64,000 bases of DNA from contig NZ_BOQP01000050.1 in the NCBI RefSeq assembly GCF_018332715.1, positions 1 through 64,000 on the forward strand, read 5' to 3'. Source of the DNA: Winogradskya consettensis (GTDB taxonomy: Bacteria > Actinomycetota > Actinomycetes > Mycobacteriales > Micromonosporaceae). A model generated the notes under the pieces. The model was not told the DNA's origin. It was given only the letters and a program-made list of their open reading frames with translations, and made no database searches. Positions 48,147 to 56,961 of the stretch are shown in pieces (position 1 is the stretch's first letter; every line of letters begins with the position of its first letter). Position numbers and translations under genes: made by a program.

Positions 48147-49024
48147 GCACGCTCGCCCCGCGCGTGGTGATCGTGTCGCGGCGCAGCGAGCTCGACGAAC
48201 TGCTCGCCCGGCACAGCACCCGCGGTGCCGCCGCCTTCTTCCTGCGCGAACGCGGCCGCGACCTGGCCGAGGTGAGCGCCCGGCACGACGCGCTGACCGC
48301 CGCCCTCACCGAGGTGGGCAGTGCGATCCCGGCGGACTGGCGGCGCGGCCACGTCGACCGCGCCGACCTGCCCCGGTTCCTGTTCGCCCCCGAGGACGTG
48401 GTGATCGCCGTCGGCCAGGACGGCCTGGTCGCCAACGTGGCCAAATATCTCGACGGCCAGCCCGTCATCGGCGTCGACCCGGAGCCCGGCCGCAACCCGG
48501 GCGTCCTGGTCCGGCACCCCGTCGCCGCGGTCCCCGGCCTGCTGCACGCCCGCGGCGACGGCGAGGAGCGAGCCATGGTCGTCGCCCGGTTGGACGACGG
48601 CCAGACCCTGCACGGCCTCAACGAGATCTACCTCGGACACCCGGGGCATCAGTCCGCCCGCTACGTGCTCACCGGCCCCGGCGGCGACCGCGAACGGCAG
48701 TCGTCGTCCGGCGTCATCGTGGGCACCGGCACCGGCGCGACCGGCTGGTGCGCGTCGATCGCCCGGGAACGGGCCACCGCCCCGGCGATGCCGGGCCCGG
48801 CCGAGGCGGCCCTCTGCTGGTATGTCCGGGAAGCCTGGCCCTCCCCCGCCACCGGCGTCACGCAGGTCGCCGGCCGGCTGCACACCGGCCAGACCCTGGA
48901 GCTGAGCAGCGAGTCCGAACGCCTGGTCGCCTTCGCCGACGGCCTCGAGTCCGACGCCCTGCAGCTCGCCTGGGGCCAGCGCATCTCCGTCGGCGTCGCG
49001 GACCGCCGCCTGCGCCTGCTCTGA
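48143..49024 (+). CDS. NAD-kinase-like protein
   Basis: 293 residues. NADK landmarks are recognisable: VIAVGQDGLVANVAKY in place of the usual GGDGT loop (second Gly changed to Gln, catalytic Asp kept), NEIYLG in place of the NE/D motif, and SSGVIVGTGTGATGW in place of TPTGSTAY. It probably binds NAD(H) or ATP; whether it still phosphorylates NAD is uncertain. The 4-base overlap with the SPFH gene couples them, and a NrtR regulator upstream also points to NAD metabolism. A separate housekeeping NAD kinase would normally exist elsewhere. Confidence 0.8.
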   Translation: MSTLAPRVVIVSRRSELDELLARHSTRGAAAFFLRERGRDLAEVSARHDALTAALTEVGSAIPADWRRGHVDRADLPRFLFAPEDVVIAVGQDGLVANVAKYLDGQPVIGVDPEPGRNPGVLVRHPVAAVPGLLHARGDGEERAMVVARLDDGQTLHGLNEIYLGHPGHQSARYVLTGPGGDRERQSSSGVIVGTGTGATGWCASIARERATAPAMPGPAEAALCWYVREAWPSPATGVTQVAGRLHTGQTLELSSESERLVAFADGLESDALQLAWGQRISVGVADRRLRLL

Positions 49025-49209
49025 CGCCGGCCCGGACGCTCTCCCGGGCCGGCAGAGTCGAGTCACTGAGCCCGGCCATGTCCCGGACGAAGCCGAACTC
49101 GGCCCGCTCAGCCGCGGCCAGGGTAGCCATGATGGGCGGGGCCTCGATCATCGACCGCCGCTCCCTGTTCCCTGGCAGCTAATGTGGAGCCTCGAAGGGC
49201 GAGAGGCGG

Positions 49210-52200
49210 ATGTCGATGGAGCTCGGCCGGGTTGTCGTCGTTCACGCACCGGCCGGTCACGGCTCGGGTTACGCCATCGCCCGCCGACTGGTCCTGACCT
49301 CAGCCCACGTCGTCCCGCAGGTCGGCGCCCAGGTCGAGGTACGGGCCGCCACCGCAGCGGCCCGGCTCCCCGCGACCGTCGTGTGGCGGGGCACGCCGGG
49401 CGGCCGCGACGACGCCGCGCTGCTCGAGCTGGGGGCGGAAGACCCGGGGTGGGACGGCGACGCCGTGCGCTGGGGCCGCATCGTCACCAACCGGTCCGGC
49501 ATCCCCGCCGAGACCTGGGGATTCCCGATCTGGGCACAGCGCCCCGGGTCACCGCCGGAGACCTGGCATCCGGCGGGCACGATCAACGCCGGCAACCGCG
49601 TCGTCGCCGACCGGTACGTGCTCAGCCTGTCCGACCATCCACCGCGGGGCGCGTCGCCGTGGGCGGGGCTCTCCGGGGCCGCCCTCTTCTGCGGCCGGCT
49701 GCTCACCGGGGTCATCGCTGCCGACCTCGCCGGTGGCGGACATGCGCACCTCGACGCCGTACCCGGATATGTGCTGGCCCACGACCCGGAGTTCGTCGCG
49801 ATCCTGCGGCGGCACGGCGCCGCCGGACCCGCCCTCGACGGCGTCGAGCTCGACGACCTGGCCGAGCTGGTGAGATACGGCCGGAGCCCCGCGGCGCTGC
49901 TGATCGCCAAGCGGAACCTGGTCAGATTCCGCGGCCGGCGCACGCTCATGGACGACCTGATCGCCTGGGCCGGGCCGGCGGGGTTCCGGGCCTGGTTGCT
50001 GCACGGACCCGGCGGTCAGGGCAAGACCCGCGTCGCCCACGAGCTGGGGCGGCGGCTGCGCGACCAGCGGTGGGCGGTGCTGTGGTTGCGGCCCGGCGCC
50101 CCCGTGCCCGCCCTGGAGGTGATCGGGCACGTCGCCGTACCACTGCTGGTCATCGTGGACTACGCGGAGTCCCAGCTCGGCCAGGTCGCCGAGGTGCTCC
50201 GGGCCTGCGCCCGCCACGCCGGTACCTCACCGGTGCGGATGCTGCTGCTGGCCCGTTCGGTCGGTGACTGGTGGGAGACACTGCAGGCCGAGAGCCCGTA
50301 CGCCACCGAGTTACTCGAGGACGCACCCGTCGTCCGGCTGCTGGAACTGGAAACCGAGGCAGCCGGGCGCGCCGACGCGTACCAGGATGCGCTCACCGAC
50401 CTGGCTGCCGCCCTGACGTCCCAGCTCGACATCGACCCTGCGCTGCTGGTGGACACCCCGCCCTACGTGGACGCCGGACGCCCCGCATCGGCATTGACCC
50501 TGCACATGACCGCGCTCGCCGATCTCCTCGACGCCGCGTACGGCGTCGACTGGCAGCGGGAGGACACGGCGATGCCGGTCGAGGACCGTGTCCTGCACCA
50601 TGAGCGACGGCACTGGTACCGGACGGCGGACGGCTTCGGCCTGCGCACGGCGCTGCCCGAGGGGTCGCTCCAGGACACGCTCGCCGCGACGTTCCTGCTC
50701 GGCGCCGACAATCCGGCCGAAGCCGAAGCCCTGCTGGATTCGTTGGAGGTGCTGCGCGACCGGCCTGAGAGCCTGCTCGAGACGGTCCACCGCTGGCTCG
50801 CGCATCTGTACCCACCGCCCGACGCGCGGCCATGGGGCGCTCTGCAGCCGGACCGGCTGGCGGAACGCTTTGCCGGCACCCGGCTCCTCAAGGACCAACG
50901 GCTCGTCGACCCGCTGCTGTCCGCCAGCTCCGTACCTCAACGCGACCGGCTCCTCACCGTGTTCGCCCGCGCGGCACACCAGGCCGCGTTCGACGGGCAA
51001 CTCGACGAACCCCTGACCGAGCTGTGCGTACGCCAAGCCGCCTGGCTCGCCCTGCCCGCCATCGGGGCCGCCACCCGCGTCGAGAGCCCCGGCCCGCTGA
51101 TCACCGCGCTGCGGAAGGTGGCCGATGACCCGCAGGTGACCCGCGACCAGCTCGCCGCACTGGTCTTCCACGTTCCGTTGTCCACCCACACGCTCGCCGG
51201 ATGGGCGGTCGACGCCTCCCAGCGCCTCGTGGCCGCGGACCGCGCCGCGGCCGACTCCGAGCAGGACACCGAGACGTACCTCTACGAGATCTCGGGAAGC
51301 CTGAACCGGCTGACCCTGCGGCTCATGGAAGTGGGCCGGTATGACGAGGCCCTGGCATCCGCCGAGGAAACGATCACGGTGATCCAGGGCCTCGCGGACG
51401 TATGGCCGGACAAGTACCGCGGTGACCTGGCCGCCGCACTCAGCGTGCGCTCCCTCCAACTAGGCCATCTCGGCCGCCGGATGGATTCGGTCGAAGCGGT
51501 GAAGGCAGCGGTCCAGATCCGGCGCGGACTGCAGGACGACGAGGCGCTGGCCACGACCCTCAACAACCTCGCCATCAGGCTGACCGAGGTCGGCCGGCAC
51601 GACGAGGCGCTGGCGACCATCACCGAAGTCGTGGCCCTGCGGCGCACTCTCGCCGGACGAAATCCCGGCGGGCATCTCCCCGAGCTGGCGATGGCGTTGA
51701 GCAACCTCGGCTTCCAGCTCGGCAGACGAGACCGGCGGGCCGAGGCCCTGGTCGTGGTGCGGGAGGCGGTCGCCATCCGCCGCCGGCTCTGCGAGGACGA
51801 GCCGGACGCGTACCTGCCGAATCTCGCTATGTCATTGAACACGCTGTCCCTGCAACTGCACGATCTTGGGCACCTCCGCGAGGCACTGGCGGCCGGCGAG
51901 GAGTCGGTGACGATCTACCGCCGGCTCCGTACGGGCCGGCCCGACGCGATCGCGCCGCTGCTCGCCATGGCGCTCAACAACCTCGCCCGCTACCAGTCCG
52001 AAGCCGGCCACGGCGAGCAGGCGCTGGCAATGATCCGGGAGGCGGTCGCCATCCGCCGCGTTCTGGCGGACCAACGCCCGGCAGCATTCCGCAAAGACCT
52101 CGCCCAGTCGCTGCTGGTGCTCGCTGTCCTCCTGGAAACCGCCGGACACAGGGACCAGGCCGCGGACAACGCGGCGGAAGCGGTCCCCCTCTACCGGGAA

Positions 52201-52524
52201 CTGGCAGCGGCCGAACCCGTCATCAACCTGCCCCTGCACGTAGAGATCCTGATCTCGGCGGCCAAACTGCACGCCGCAGCCGCTCGTCTGCCAGAGGCGC
52301 GCACGCTCATCGGCGAAGCCACGGCAATCTGCCGCCAGACCCGTGACGGACCAGCCCTGCTGCGAACCCTGGTGCTCCAGACAATGATCTTCGGCGGCCT
52401 GGGGATGCGCCAGGACGGACTACGCTCGGCCGACGAGGCCCTCCAGCTGACCCGATCCTTGAACGACGTGCCCGAGGTGGCGATAGTGACCCTGCTCCGC
52501 ATGCGAACCGAGCTGCGCGGCTGA
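49210..52524 (+). CDS. Trypsin-like protease - STAND NTPase - TPR conflict protein
   Basis: 1104 residues. Residues ~8-200 are a trypsin-fold protease with the triad His33 (TSAHVV), Asp67/68 (GRDDAAL) and Ser ~155 (GLSGAAL). A P-loop NTPase follows: Walker A GPGGQGKTRVA (~265), Walker B PLLVIVDYAES (~310) and MLLLARSVGDWW. From about 690 there are at least seven TPR-like helical repeats with regular motifs (LNNLAIRLTEVGRHDEALA, LSNLGFQLGRRDRRAEAL). Protease, STAND ATPase and repeat sensor in one chain is the layout of NTP-dependent conflict (defence) proteins in multicellular actinomycetes. A TTA codon encodes Leu ~368. No signal peptide. The trypco2 gene follows 15 bp downstream. Confidence 0.88.
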   Translation: MSMELGRVVVVHAPAGHGSGYAIARRLVLTSAHVVPQVGAQVEVRAATAAARLPATVVWRGTPGGRDDAALLELGAEDPGWDGDAVRWGRIVTNRSGIPAETWGFPIWAQRPGSPPETWHPAGTINAGNRVVADRYVLSLSDHPPRGASPWAGLSGAALFCGRLLTGVIAADLAGGGHAHLDAVPGYVLAHDPEFVAILRRHGAAGPALDGVELDDLAELVRYGRSPAALLIAKRNLVRFRGRRTLMDDLIAWAGPAGFRAWLLHGPGGQGKTRVAHELGRRLRDQRWAVLWLRPGAPVPALEVIGHVAVPLLVIVDYAESQLGQVAEVLRACARHAGTSPVRMLLLARSVGDWWETLQAESPYATELLEDAPVVRLLELETEAAGRADAYQDALTDLAAALTSQLDIDPALLVDTPPYVDAGRPASALTLHMTALADLLDAAYGVDWQREDTAMPVEDRVLHHERRHWYRTADGFGLRTALPEGSLQDTLAATFLLGADNPAEAEALLDSLEVLRDRPESLLETVHRWLAHLYPPPDARPWGALQPDRLAERFAGTRLLKDQRLVDPLLSASSVPQRDRLLTVFARAAHQAAFDGQLDEPLTELCVRQAAWLALPAIGAATRVESPGPLITALRKVADDPQVTRDQLAALVFHVPLSTHTLAGWAVDASQRLVAADRAAADSEQDTETYLYEISGSLNRLTLRLMEVGRYDEALASAEETITVIQGLADVWPDKYRGDLAAALSVRSLQLGHLGRRMDSVEAVKAAVQIRRGLQDDEALATTLNNLAIRLTEVGRHDEALATITEVVALRRTLAGRNPGGHLPELAMALSNLGFQLGRRDRRAEALVVVREAVAIRRRLCEDEPDAYLPNLAMSLNTLSLQLHDLGHLREALAAGEESVTIYRRLRTGRPDAIAPLLAMALNNLARYQSEAGHGEQALAMIREAVAIRRVLADQRPAAFRKDLAQSLLVLAVLLETAGHRDQAADNAAEAVPLYRELAAAEPVINLPLHVEILISAAKLHAAAARLPEARTLIGEATAICRQTRDGPALLRTLVLQTMIFGGLGMRQDGLRSADEALQLTRSLNDVPEVAIVTLLRMRTELRG

Positions 52525-52539
52525 TACCGAAGGAGAACG

Positions 52540-52866
52540 ATGGACATCGAACTGGCTGATGCGGTCGCGGCCATCCGCGAGGAGTTGCTCGAAGCGGCCC
52601 AGCGCGGTGCGGGCGAGGACATCGCGTTCACGGTCGGCCCGATCGACATGGAGTTCGAGGTCGAGCTGCGCGCCGACGCCAAGGCCAAGGTCGGCTTCAA
52701 GGCCTGGGTGGTCACCGCGGAAACCGAAGCCGGCGGCGGCCGCCGCCGCACCCACCGGGTCAAGGTCCAGCTCACCCCGAAGGCCCCGGACGGCAACGAC
52801 CTGCTGATCTCTGCCCACCCGGGAGCCCTCGGCAACGAGACACCATCCGGCCACCTCGGCCGATAG
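52540..52866 (+). CDS. Trypsin-co-occurring domain protein (trypco2)
   Basis: 108 residues, good ribosome site (AAGGAG). MDIELADAVAAIREELLEAAQRGAGEDIAFTVGPIDMEFEVEL and a C-terminal VKVQLTPK strand match the trypco2 family, small proteins that are encoded beside trypsin-STAND proteins and thought to be partners or substrates of the protease. The 15-bp spacing from the upstream gene shows an operon. Confidence 0.87.
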   Translation: MDIELADAVAAIREELLEAAQRGAGEDIAFTVGPIDMEFEVELRADAKAKVGFKAWVVTAETEAGGGRRRTHRVKVQLTPKAPDGNDLLISAHPGALGNETPSGHLGR

Positions 52867-52933
52867 ACTGCGGTGAGGAGCGGGCCATGGTCATGGCCGG
52901 CTGGAGCGGCAGGATCGCTGCCGTGCAGGCTCG

Positions 52934-53752
52934 TCAGTGCACGGCCTGCTCCGAAGCGGCCCAGAGCCGCGCGGCGTTGTCCGCGGTGAACAGGGCCGGC
53001 AGCCGCTGGTGGCGGGTGCCGGCGTCGCTGTAGAAACCGCCGTTGTGCAGCGTGCCGGGCGCGGCGGTGGCCAGCCGCAGCAGCCGGGCGGCCGAGGTGT
53101 GCGGGCCGGTCAGGAACGGCGCGTAGCGGAAGAAGTAGCGCAGCGGGGTGTCGGCGCCGATGTTCGTGCGTACCAGGCCCGGGTGGAAGCTCACGCTGAG
53201 GATGTCCGGCCAGCGCCGGGCTGCCTCCATCGCGAACAGCACGTTCGCCGCCTTGGTCGACTGATAGGCCGGCACGCTGCGATAACGCTGCGGCGAGCCG
53301 GTCAGGTCGTCCGGGTCGAGGCGCACGTTGGGCGCCGGCCGTACGGCGGTGGTGGTGATCCGGCCGCCGCGCAACTGCTCGCGCAGCAGCCCGCTGAGCA
53401 GGAAATGCCCCAGGTGGTTGGCCTGCATCGTGGCCTCATTGCCGTCCACGGTGCGCCGGTACGCCGGTACGCGCTGACCGGCATTGTTGACCAGCACATC
53501 AATCTTCGGGTACGTGTCCCGCAGGTGCTGTGCCAGCGCCCGGACGTCGGCCAGCCGTTCGAAGTCGGCGCGGAACAGGCCCGGCTCCCGGCCCTGCCCG
53601 GCCGCGCGGACCCGGTCCTGCGCCACCGCCAGCCGCTGCTCGCTGCGCCCGACCACCACGACCTGAGAGCCGCGGGCCGCGAACTGCTCGGCGGCGGCGA
53701 GCCCGATCCCCGAGCTCGCCCCCGTAACCACCACAATGTCTTGATCTTGCAT
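52934..53752 (-). CDS. Retinol-dehydrogenase-like SDR lacking the usual catalytic Ser
   Basis: 272 residues. VVTGASSGIGLAAAEQFAARG cofactor motif, VNNAGQRV, and YQSTKAANVLF active-site Tyr/Lys are present. The segment that normally reads VNVSS-x-AH is GGRITTTAVRPAP here, so the catalytic Ser is missing or displaced, which would lower or change activity. The LysR gene is 57 bp upstream on the same strand. Convergent with the trypco2 gene. Confidence 0.85.
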   Translation of the reverse strand: MQDQDIVVVTGASSGIGLAAAEQFAARGSQVVVVGRSEQRLAVAQDRVRAAGQGREPGLFRADFERLADVRALAQHLRDTYPKIDVLVNNAGQRVPAYRRTVDGNEATMQANHLGHFLLSGLLREQLRGGRITTTAVRPAPNVRLDPDDLTGSPQRYRSVPAYQSTKAANVLFAMEAARRWPDILSVSFHPGLVRTNIGADTPLRYFFRYAPFLTGPHTSAARLLRLATAAPGTLHNGGFYSDAGTRHQRLPALFTADNAARLWAASEQAVH

Positions 53753-53809
53753 CCGGTCATTGCACCAGCGAACCGGCCCCGCCCGGTAATGCCGATCGCG
53801 CAGCAGCGG

Positions 53810-54679
53810 TCATGCCTGTCCGGCATGCCAGCGCCGGACGTGCTCCACGAACCGCCCGGCCAGCGGATGCGCGGCGCGTGCCGGCGTGCCGATCTCCAGC
53901 CGGCTCGCTGACAGCCCCTCGACCGGCCGTACGGACATGCCCGGCAGATGCTCCGGCAACGTCGACCCGTGGGCGTACACCACAGCCTGGCCCAGCGCCA
54001 CAACGGCCAGCACCTCCGGCACCGAGCCGATCCGCAGGGTCTGCCGGCGCGGCCGGCGATCGACGTCGGCGCCGGTCCAGTGGGCGGCCTCCGCCGCGGA
54101 CATCCCCGACCAGTAGGTGAACGTCTCGTCCCGCAGATCCGAGACCGTCAGCCGCGCCCGTCCCGCCAGCGGATGACCGGCGCCGAGCAACACCTGCCGC
54201 GGCTCCTCCATCAGGGGCTCCACGGCCAGCCCGTACCGATCGAACGAGTCGCGCAGGATCGCCACATCCGCGCCGCCTGCCCGCAGCACCTCCGGCGCCA
54301 GCCAGTCCCGCGGCACGATGCTCACCCGGACCTCGCCATGCTCGGCCTCGAACGCCCGGCTCGCCGCCGCCACCGCCAGCACGTCACACGCCGGCGCGCT
54401 GACCGTCAGCGTCCGCACGCCCCGCACCCGCTCGAGCGCCACTCGGGAACGTTCCACCAGGTCGTACGCGTCAGCGAGCAATGCCGTCCCGGCCGCGGTG
54501 AGCGTGGTGGCCTGCCTGCCACGCACCAGCAACGGGGCCCCGGCCGTACGCTCCAAGGTCTGCAGCGCCCGCGACAGCGCCGGCTGAGTCATCATCAGCC
54601 GGTGCGCCGCCCGGGTGATACTCCCGGTCTCCGCCACGGCGATCAGATATTCGAGGTGTCGCAGATCCAGCTCGGCCAC
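53810..54679 (-). CDS. LysR-family regulator
   Basis: 289 residues. N-terminal winged helix (LDLRHLEYLIAVAETGSITRAAHRLMMTQPALSRALQTLE) and an effector-binding domain (VRVSIVPRDWLAPEVLRAGGADVAILRDSF). Same direction as the SDR that follows, which it may control. LysR genes are usually divergent from their targets, so a read-through operon is a less typical arrangement. Confidence 0.92.
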   Translation of the reverse strand: MAELDLRHLEYLIAVAETGSITRAAHRLMMTQPALSRALQTLERTAGAPLLVRGRQATTLTAAGTALLADAYDLVERSRVALERVRGVRTLTVSAPACDVLAVAAASRAFEAEHGEVRVSIVPRDWLAPEVLRAGGADVAILRDSFDRYGLAVEPLMEEPRQVLLGAGHPLAGRARLTVSDLRDETFTYWSGMSAAEAAHWTGADVDRRPRRQTLRIGSVPEVLAVVALGQAVVYAHGSTLPEHLPGMSVRPVEGLSASRLEIGTPARAAHPLAGRFVEHVRRWHAGQA

Positions 54680-54772
54680 CCCGCAACCCTCTCACGAGGC
54701 TGGTGAGCCACACATCGTCCCGTTGAGCCTCCCGGCGGGACGGTGCGGCCGGGGCGCCAGGCCACACGCGAC

Positions 54773-55174
54773 TCATCGCGGGTGACCCGGCCGGTGCTGG
54801 ACCATGTAGATGCCGGTGAGCGCGGCCGCGGCGCCCAGGATGACGCCGGTCAGGCCCGTGTAGTGGGTGGATGCGCCGTCGTCGCTGATCGACAGCAGCG
54901 CGGCCTGGGTGAGGACCAGCAGGATGAAGGCCCCGGCCAGGTTGGTCAGCCGGATCGCCTCGACCACGACGGCCCGCGTACGCCGGGCGGAGATCACTCC
55001 CTGGATGGCAAGTGCGAGTTCCGTGAAGGCGACGGTGGCGATGCCGATGGCGACGTTGCTGTCGTAGTGGCTGAGCTGGCTCCGGTCGAGCATCAGTGGC
55101 ACGCACGTGACGACGTAGCCCAATGACAAACCCAGCACCACCCACCCGATCGTGCGGTACGCGCGTCGTTCCAC
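54773..55174 (-). CDS. Membrane protein, C-terminal half of an apparently split gene
   Basis: 133 codons from a GTG at 55174. It carries about four hydrophobic helices: TIGWVVLGLSLGYVVTCVP, AIGIATVAFTELALAIQGVI, and AIRLTNLAGAFILLVLTQAALL with ISDDGASTHYTGLTGVILG. From memory of the family, the same helices form the C-terminal half of one ~230-residue protein whose N-terminal half is encoded directly upstream in another frame. A frameshift or a programmed shift therefore seems likely. Function unknown. Confidence 0.6.
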   Translation of the reverse strand: MERRAYRTIGWVVLGLSLGYVVTCVPLMLDRSQLSHYDSNVAIGIATVAFTELALAIQGVISARRTRAVVVEAIRLTNLAGAFILLVLTQAALLSISDDGASTHYTGLTGVILGAAAALTGIYMVQHRPGHPR

Positions 55175-55193
55175 CGGCGCCGCCGTCCGCGGA

Positions 55194-55520
55194 TCACTCT
55201 CGGACGGCGGCGGGACGGCGGTTCGGCGTGACCGGCCGTGCCCTGATCGCCAGGACCTTCGCGCCGGCGAGCCCAACGGTGAAGAACCCGTTGACGAACA
55301 GGAACAGCGACGGGGACACCACCGTGAGGCCCAGTTTCCAGGCGGACATCGCGAGGTTGCCGTACACCGAGAACCGGGCGATGGCGATGCTGCGCTGGAT
55401 GCTCTGCGGGGTGCCGGCACGGTGGGCCTCGACGTGATTCCGGATTCGTGTCCGGCAGCGTACGAGCAATGAGCTCGACCGCTGCACCAGCCGGGTCCGG
55501 CGCGATGGTGTTGTCGTCAT
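55194..55520 (-). CDS. Membrane protein, N-terminal half of an apparently split gene
   Basis: 108 codons from ATG 55520. Basic N terminus (TTTPSRRTRLVQRS), then two hydrophobic helices (SIAIARFSVYGNLAMSAWKLGLTVVS and FLFVNGFFTVGLAGAKVLAIRA). It ends at a TGA at 55194-55196, while a second frame continues the expected helix series downstream. The GC-rich run at 55200-55220 is a likely site of the frame change. The gene at 55568-56101 lies upstream on the same strand; similar pairs exist in Firmicutes, from memory of the family. Confidence 0.6.
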   Translation of the reverse strand: MTTTPSRRTRLVQRSSSLLVRCRTRIRNHVEAHRAGTPQSIQRSIAIARFSVYGNLAMSAWKLGLTVVSPSLFLFVNGFFTVGLAGAKVLAIRARPVTPNRRPAAVRE

Positions 55521-55567
55521 GCGATTCTCGGGCTCTCGGGGTGGGGGCGGACGGATACCGGTGCCGT

Positions 55568-56101
55568 TCAGGACAGGAGCCGGGCGCCCTGTTCGCCGGT
55601 CTCGTGCACGACGGAGTATTCGTGGTCGATGCGCGGTGCCAGGGCGGCGGTCCGGCTGCCCTTCACGCCGCCGTACGCGAGGTAACCGGCCACCCAGGCC
55701 AGCAGCCCGATGGCGCCCAGCACGATCGACACCAGCTGGTTGCCGGCGTTCAGCGTGAAGATGGAGCCGGCCAGCGAGGCCGAGCCCAGCACCGCGATCG
55801 TCGCCGCTACCGCCGTCGCCGTGGTGTTCTTGGACTTCTCCATGCGGGCGATGGCGGACAGTGCGCTCTCGCACTTGCGTTCCAGTTCGAGCACCATCGG
55901 CCGGTTCTTGATCCGGCGGTCACGCTTCACCTTGAGCATCACCACGGTGGTCCGCGAGATCGGTGTCGCGGCGCTCTCGACGATCCAGCCGAAGTTGTGG
56001 AGGCTGTCGCGCCACAGCGATTCCAGCTCGCGGTCGGCGCGGATCGTCCGGTACTCGTAGGCCACGAAACCGGTCGTGCCGGCGATTGCCTGCTCGGTCA
56101 T
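55568..56101 (-). CDS. Uncharacterised two-helix membrane protein
   Basis: 177 residues, ribosome site GAGAGGAA. N-terminal soluble part with FVAYEYRTIRADRELESLWRDSLHNFGWIVES and MLKVKRDRRIKNRPMVLELERKCESALSAIARMEKSK, then two hydrophobic helices (TAVAATIAVLGSASLAGSIFTL, SIVLGAIGLLAWVAGYLAYG). Conserved as the neighbour of the split membrane protein downstream. No known function. Confidence 0.7.
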   Translation of the reverse strand: MTEQAIAGTTGFVAYEYRTIRADRELESLWRDSLHNFGWIVESAATPISRTTVVMLKVKRDRRIKNRPMVLELERKCESALSAIARMEKSKNTTATAVAATIAVLGSASLAGSIFTLNAGNQLVSIVLGAIGLLAWVAGYLAYGGVKGSRTAALAPRIDHEYSVVHETGEQGARLLS

Positions 56102-56279
56102 GGTGTGTTCCTCTCGTTTCGCCGCATCGGATGACACCGATATTGACCCGGCGCGGGCGGCGGCGAATCGTCTCGGTGAACCTGTCGGACGTACTGCGAT
56201 CGCACTACGTGCGGTCCGGCGGGCGGTGCGATGATCAGGCCGTGACCACACCATCCGCCGTCGCGGGACGTCCACGCGC

Positions 56280-56945
56280 ATGACCCAGGTGATGATCGTC
56301 GACGATCAGGAGATCATCCGGGCGGGTCTGCGTACGATCATCGACGCTCATCCCGGCCTCTCGGTGATCGCCGAGGCCGCGGACGGGTTCGAAGCCCTGC
56401 GGCTGCTCGCGTCGGCCGTGCCGGACGTGGTCCTGATGGACATCCGGATGCCCGGCATCGACGGGGTGGAGACGACCCGCCGTATCCGTGCCGCGTACCC
56501 GGCTGAGCAGGTCCGGATTCTGGTGCTCACCACGTTCGACCAGGATCAGAACGTCGTCGCCGCGCTGCGGGCCGGCGCCGACGGGTTCTTCAACAAGGGC
56601 ACCGGGCCGGTGGAGCTGACCGCCGGCATCCTGCGCGTGGCGTCGGGCCGCAATGCCTTGTCACCGGCCGCGGTCGACGCCCTTGTCGGTCATGTCGCCG
56701 AGGACCGGGGCGTGCCGGTCGATGCCGGGGCGGCCGAGCGGTTCGCCGGGCTCACCGCGAGGGAGGCCGAGGTGGTCACGATGATCGTGCAAGGTCTCGA
56801 CAACGCCGCGATCGCGGGGCGGCTGCACGTGTCGCCGTTCACCGTCAAGACCCACGCCAACCGCGCGATGGCCAAGGTGGGTGCGCGAGACCGGGCCCAG
56901 CTCGTGACGCGGGCGTTCCAGGCGGGCATCCGGCCCGGGCCCTGA
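56280..56945 (+). CDS. NarL/FixJ-type response regulator
   Basis: 221 residues. Receiver domain with phospho-acceptor Asp in DVVLMDIRMPGIDG, acidic pair at VMIVDDQE, and Lys in the FNKGTGPVEL position. LuxR-type C terminus (LTAREAEVVTMIVQGLDNAAIAGRLHVSPFTVKTHANRAMAKVG). The partner kinase is next to it but on the opposite strand, convergent. Confidence 0.93.
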   Translation: MTQVMIVDDQEIIRAGLRTIIDAHPGLSVIAEAADGFEALRLLASAVPDVVLMDIRMPGIDGVETTRRIRAAYPAEQVRILVLTTFDQDQNVVAALRAGADGFFNKGTGPVELTAGILRVASGRNALSPAAVDALVGHVAEDRGVPVDAGAAERFAGLTAREAEVVTMIVQGLDNAAIAGRLHVSPFTVKTHANRAMAKVGARDRAQLVTRAFQAGIRPGP

Positions 56946-56961
56946 GGTGATGGCGGCGCTG

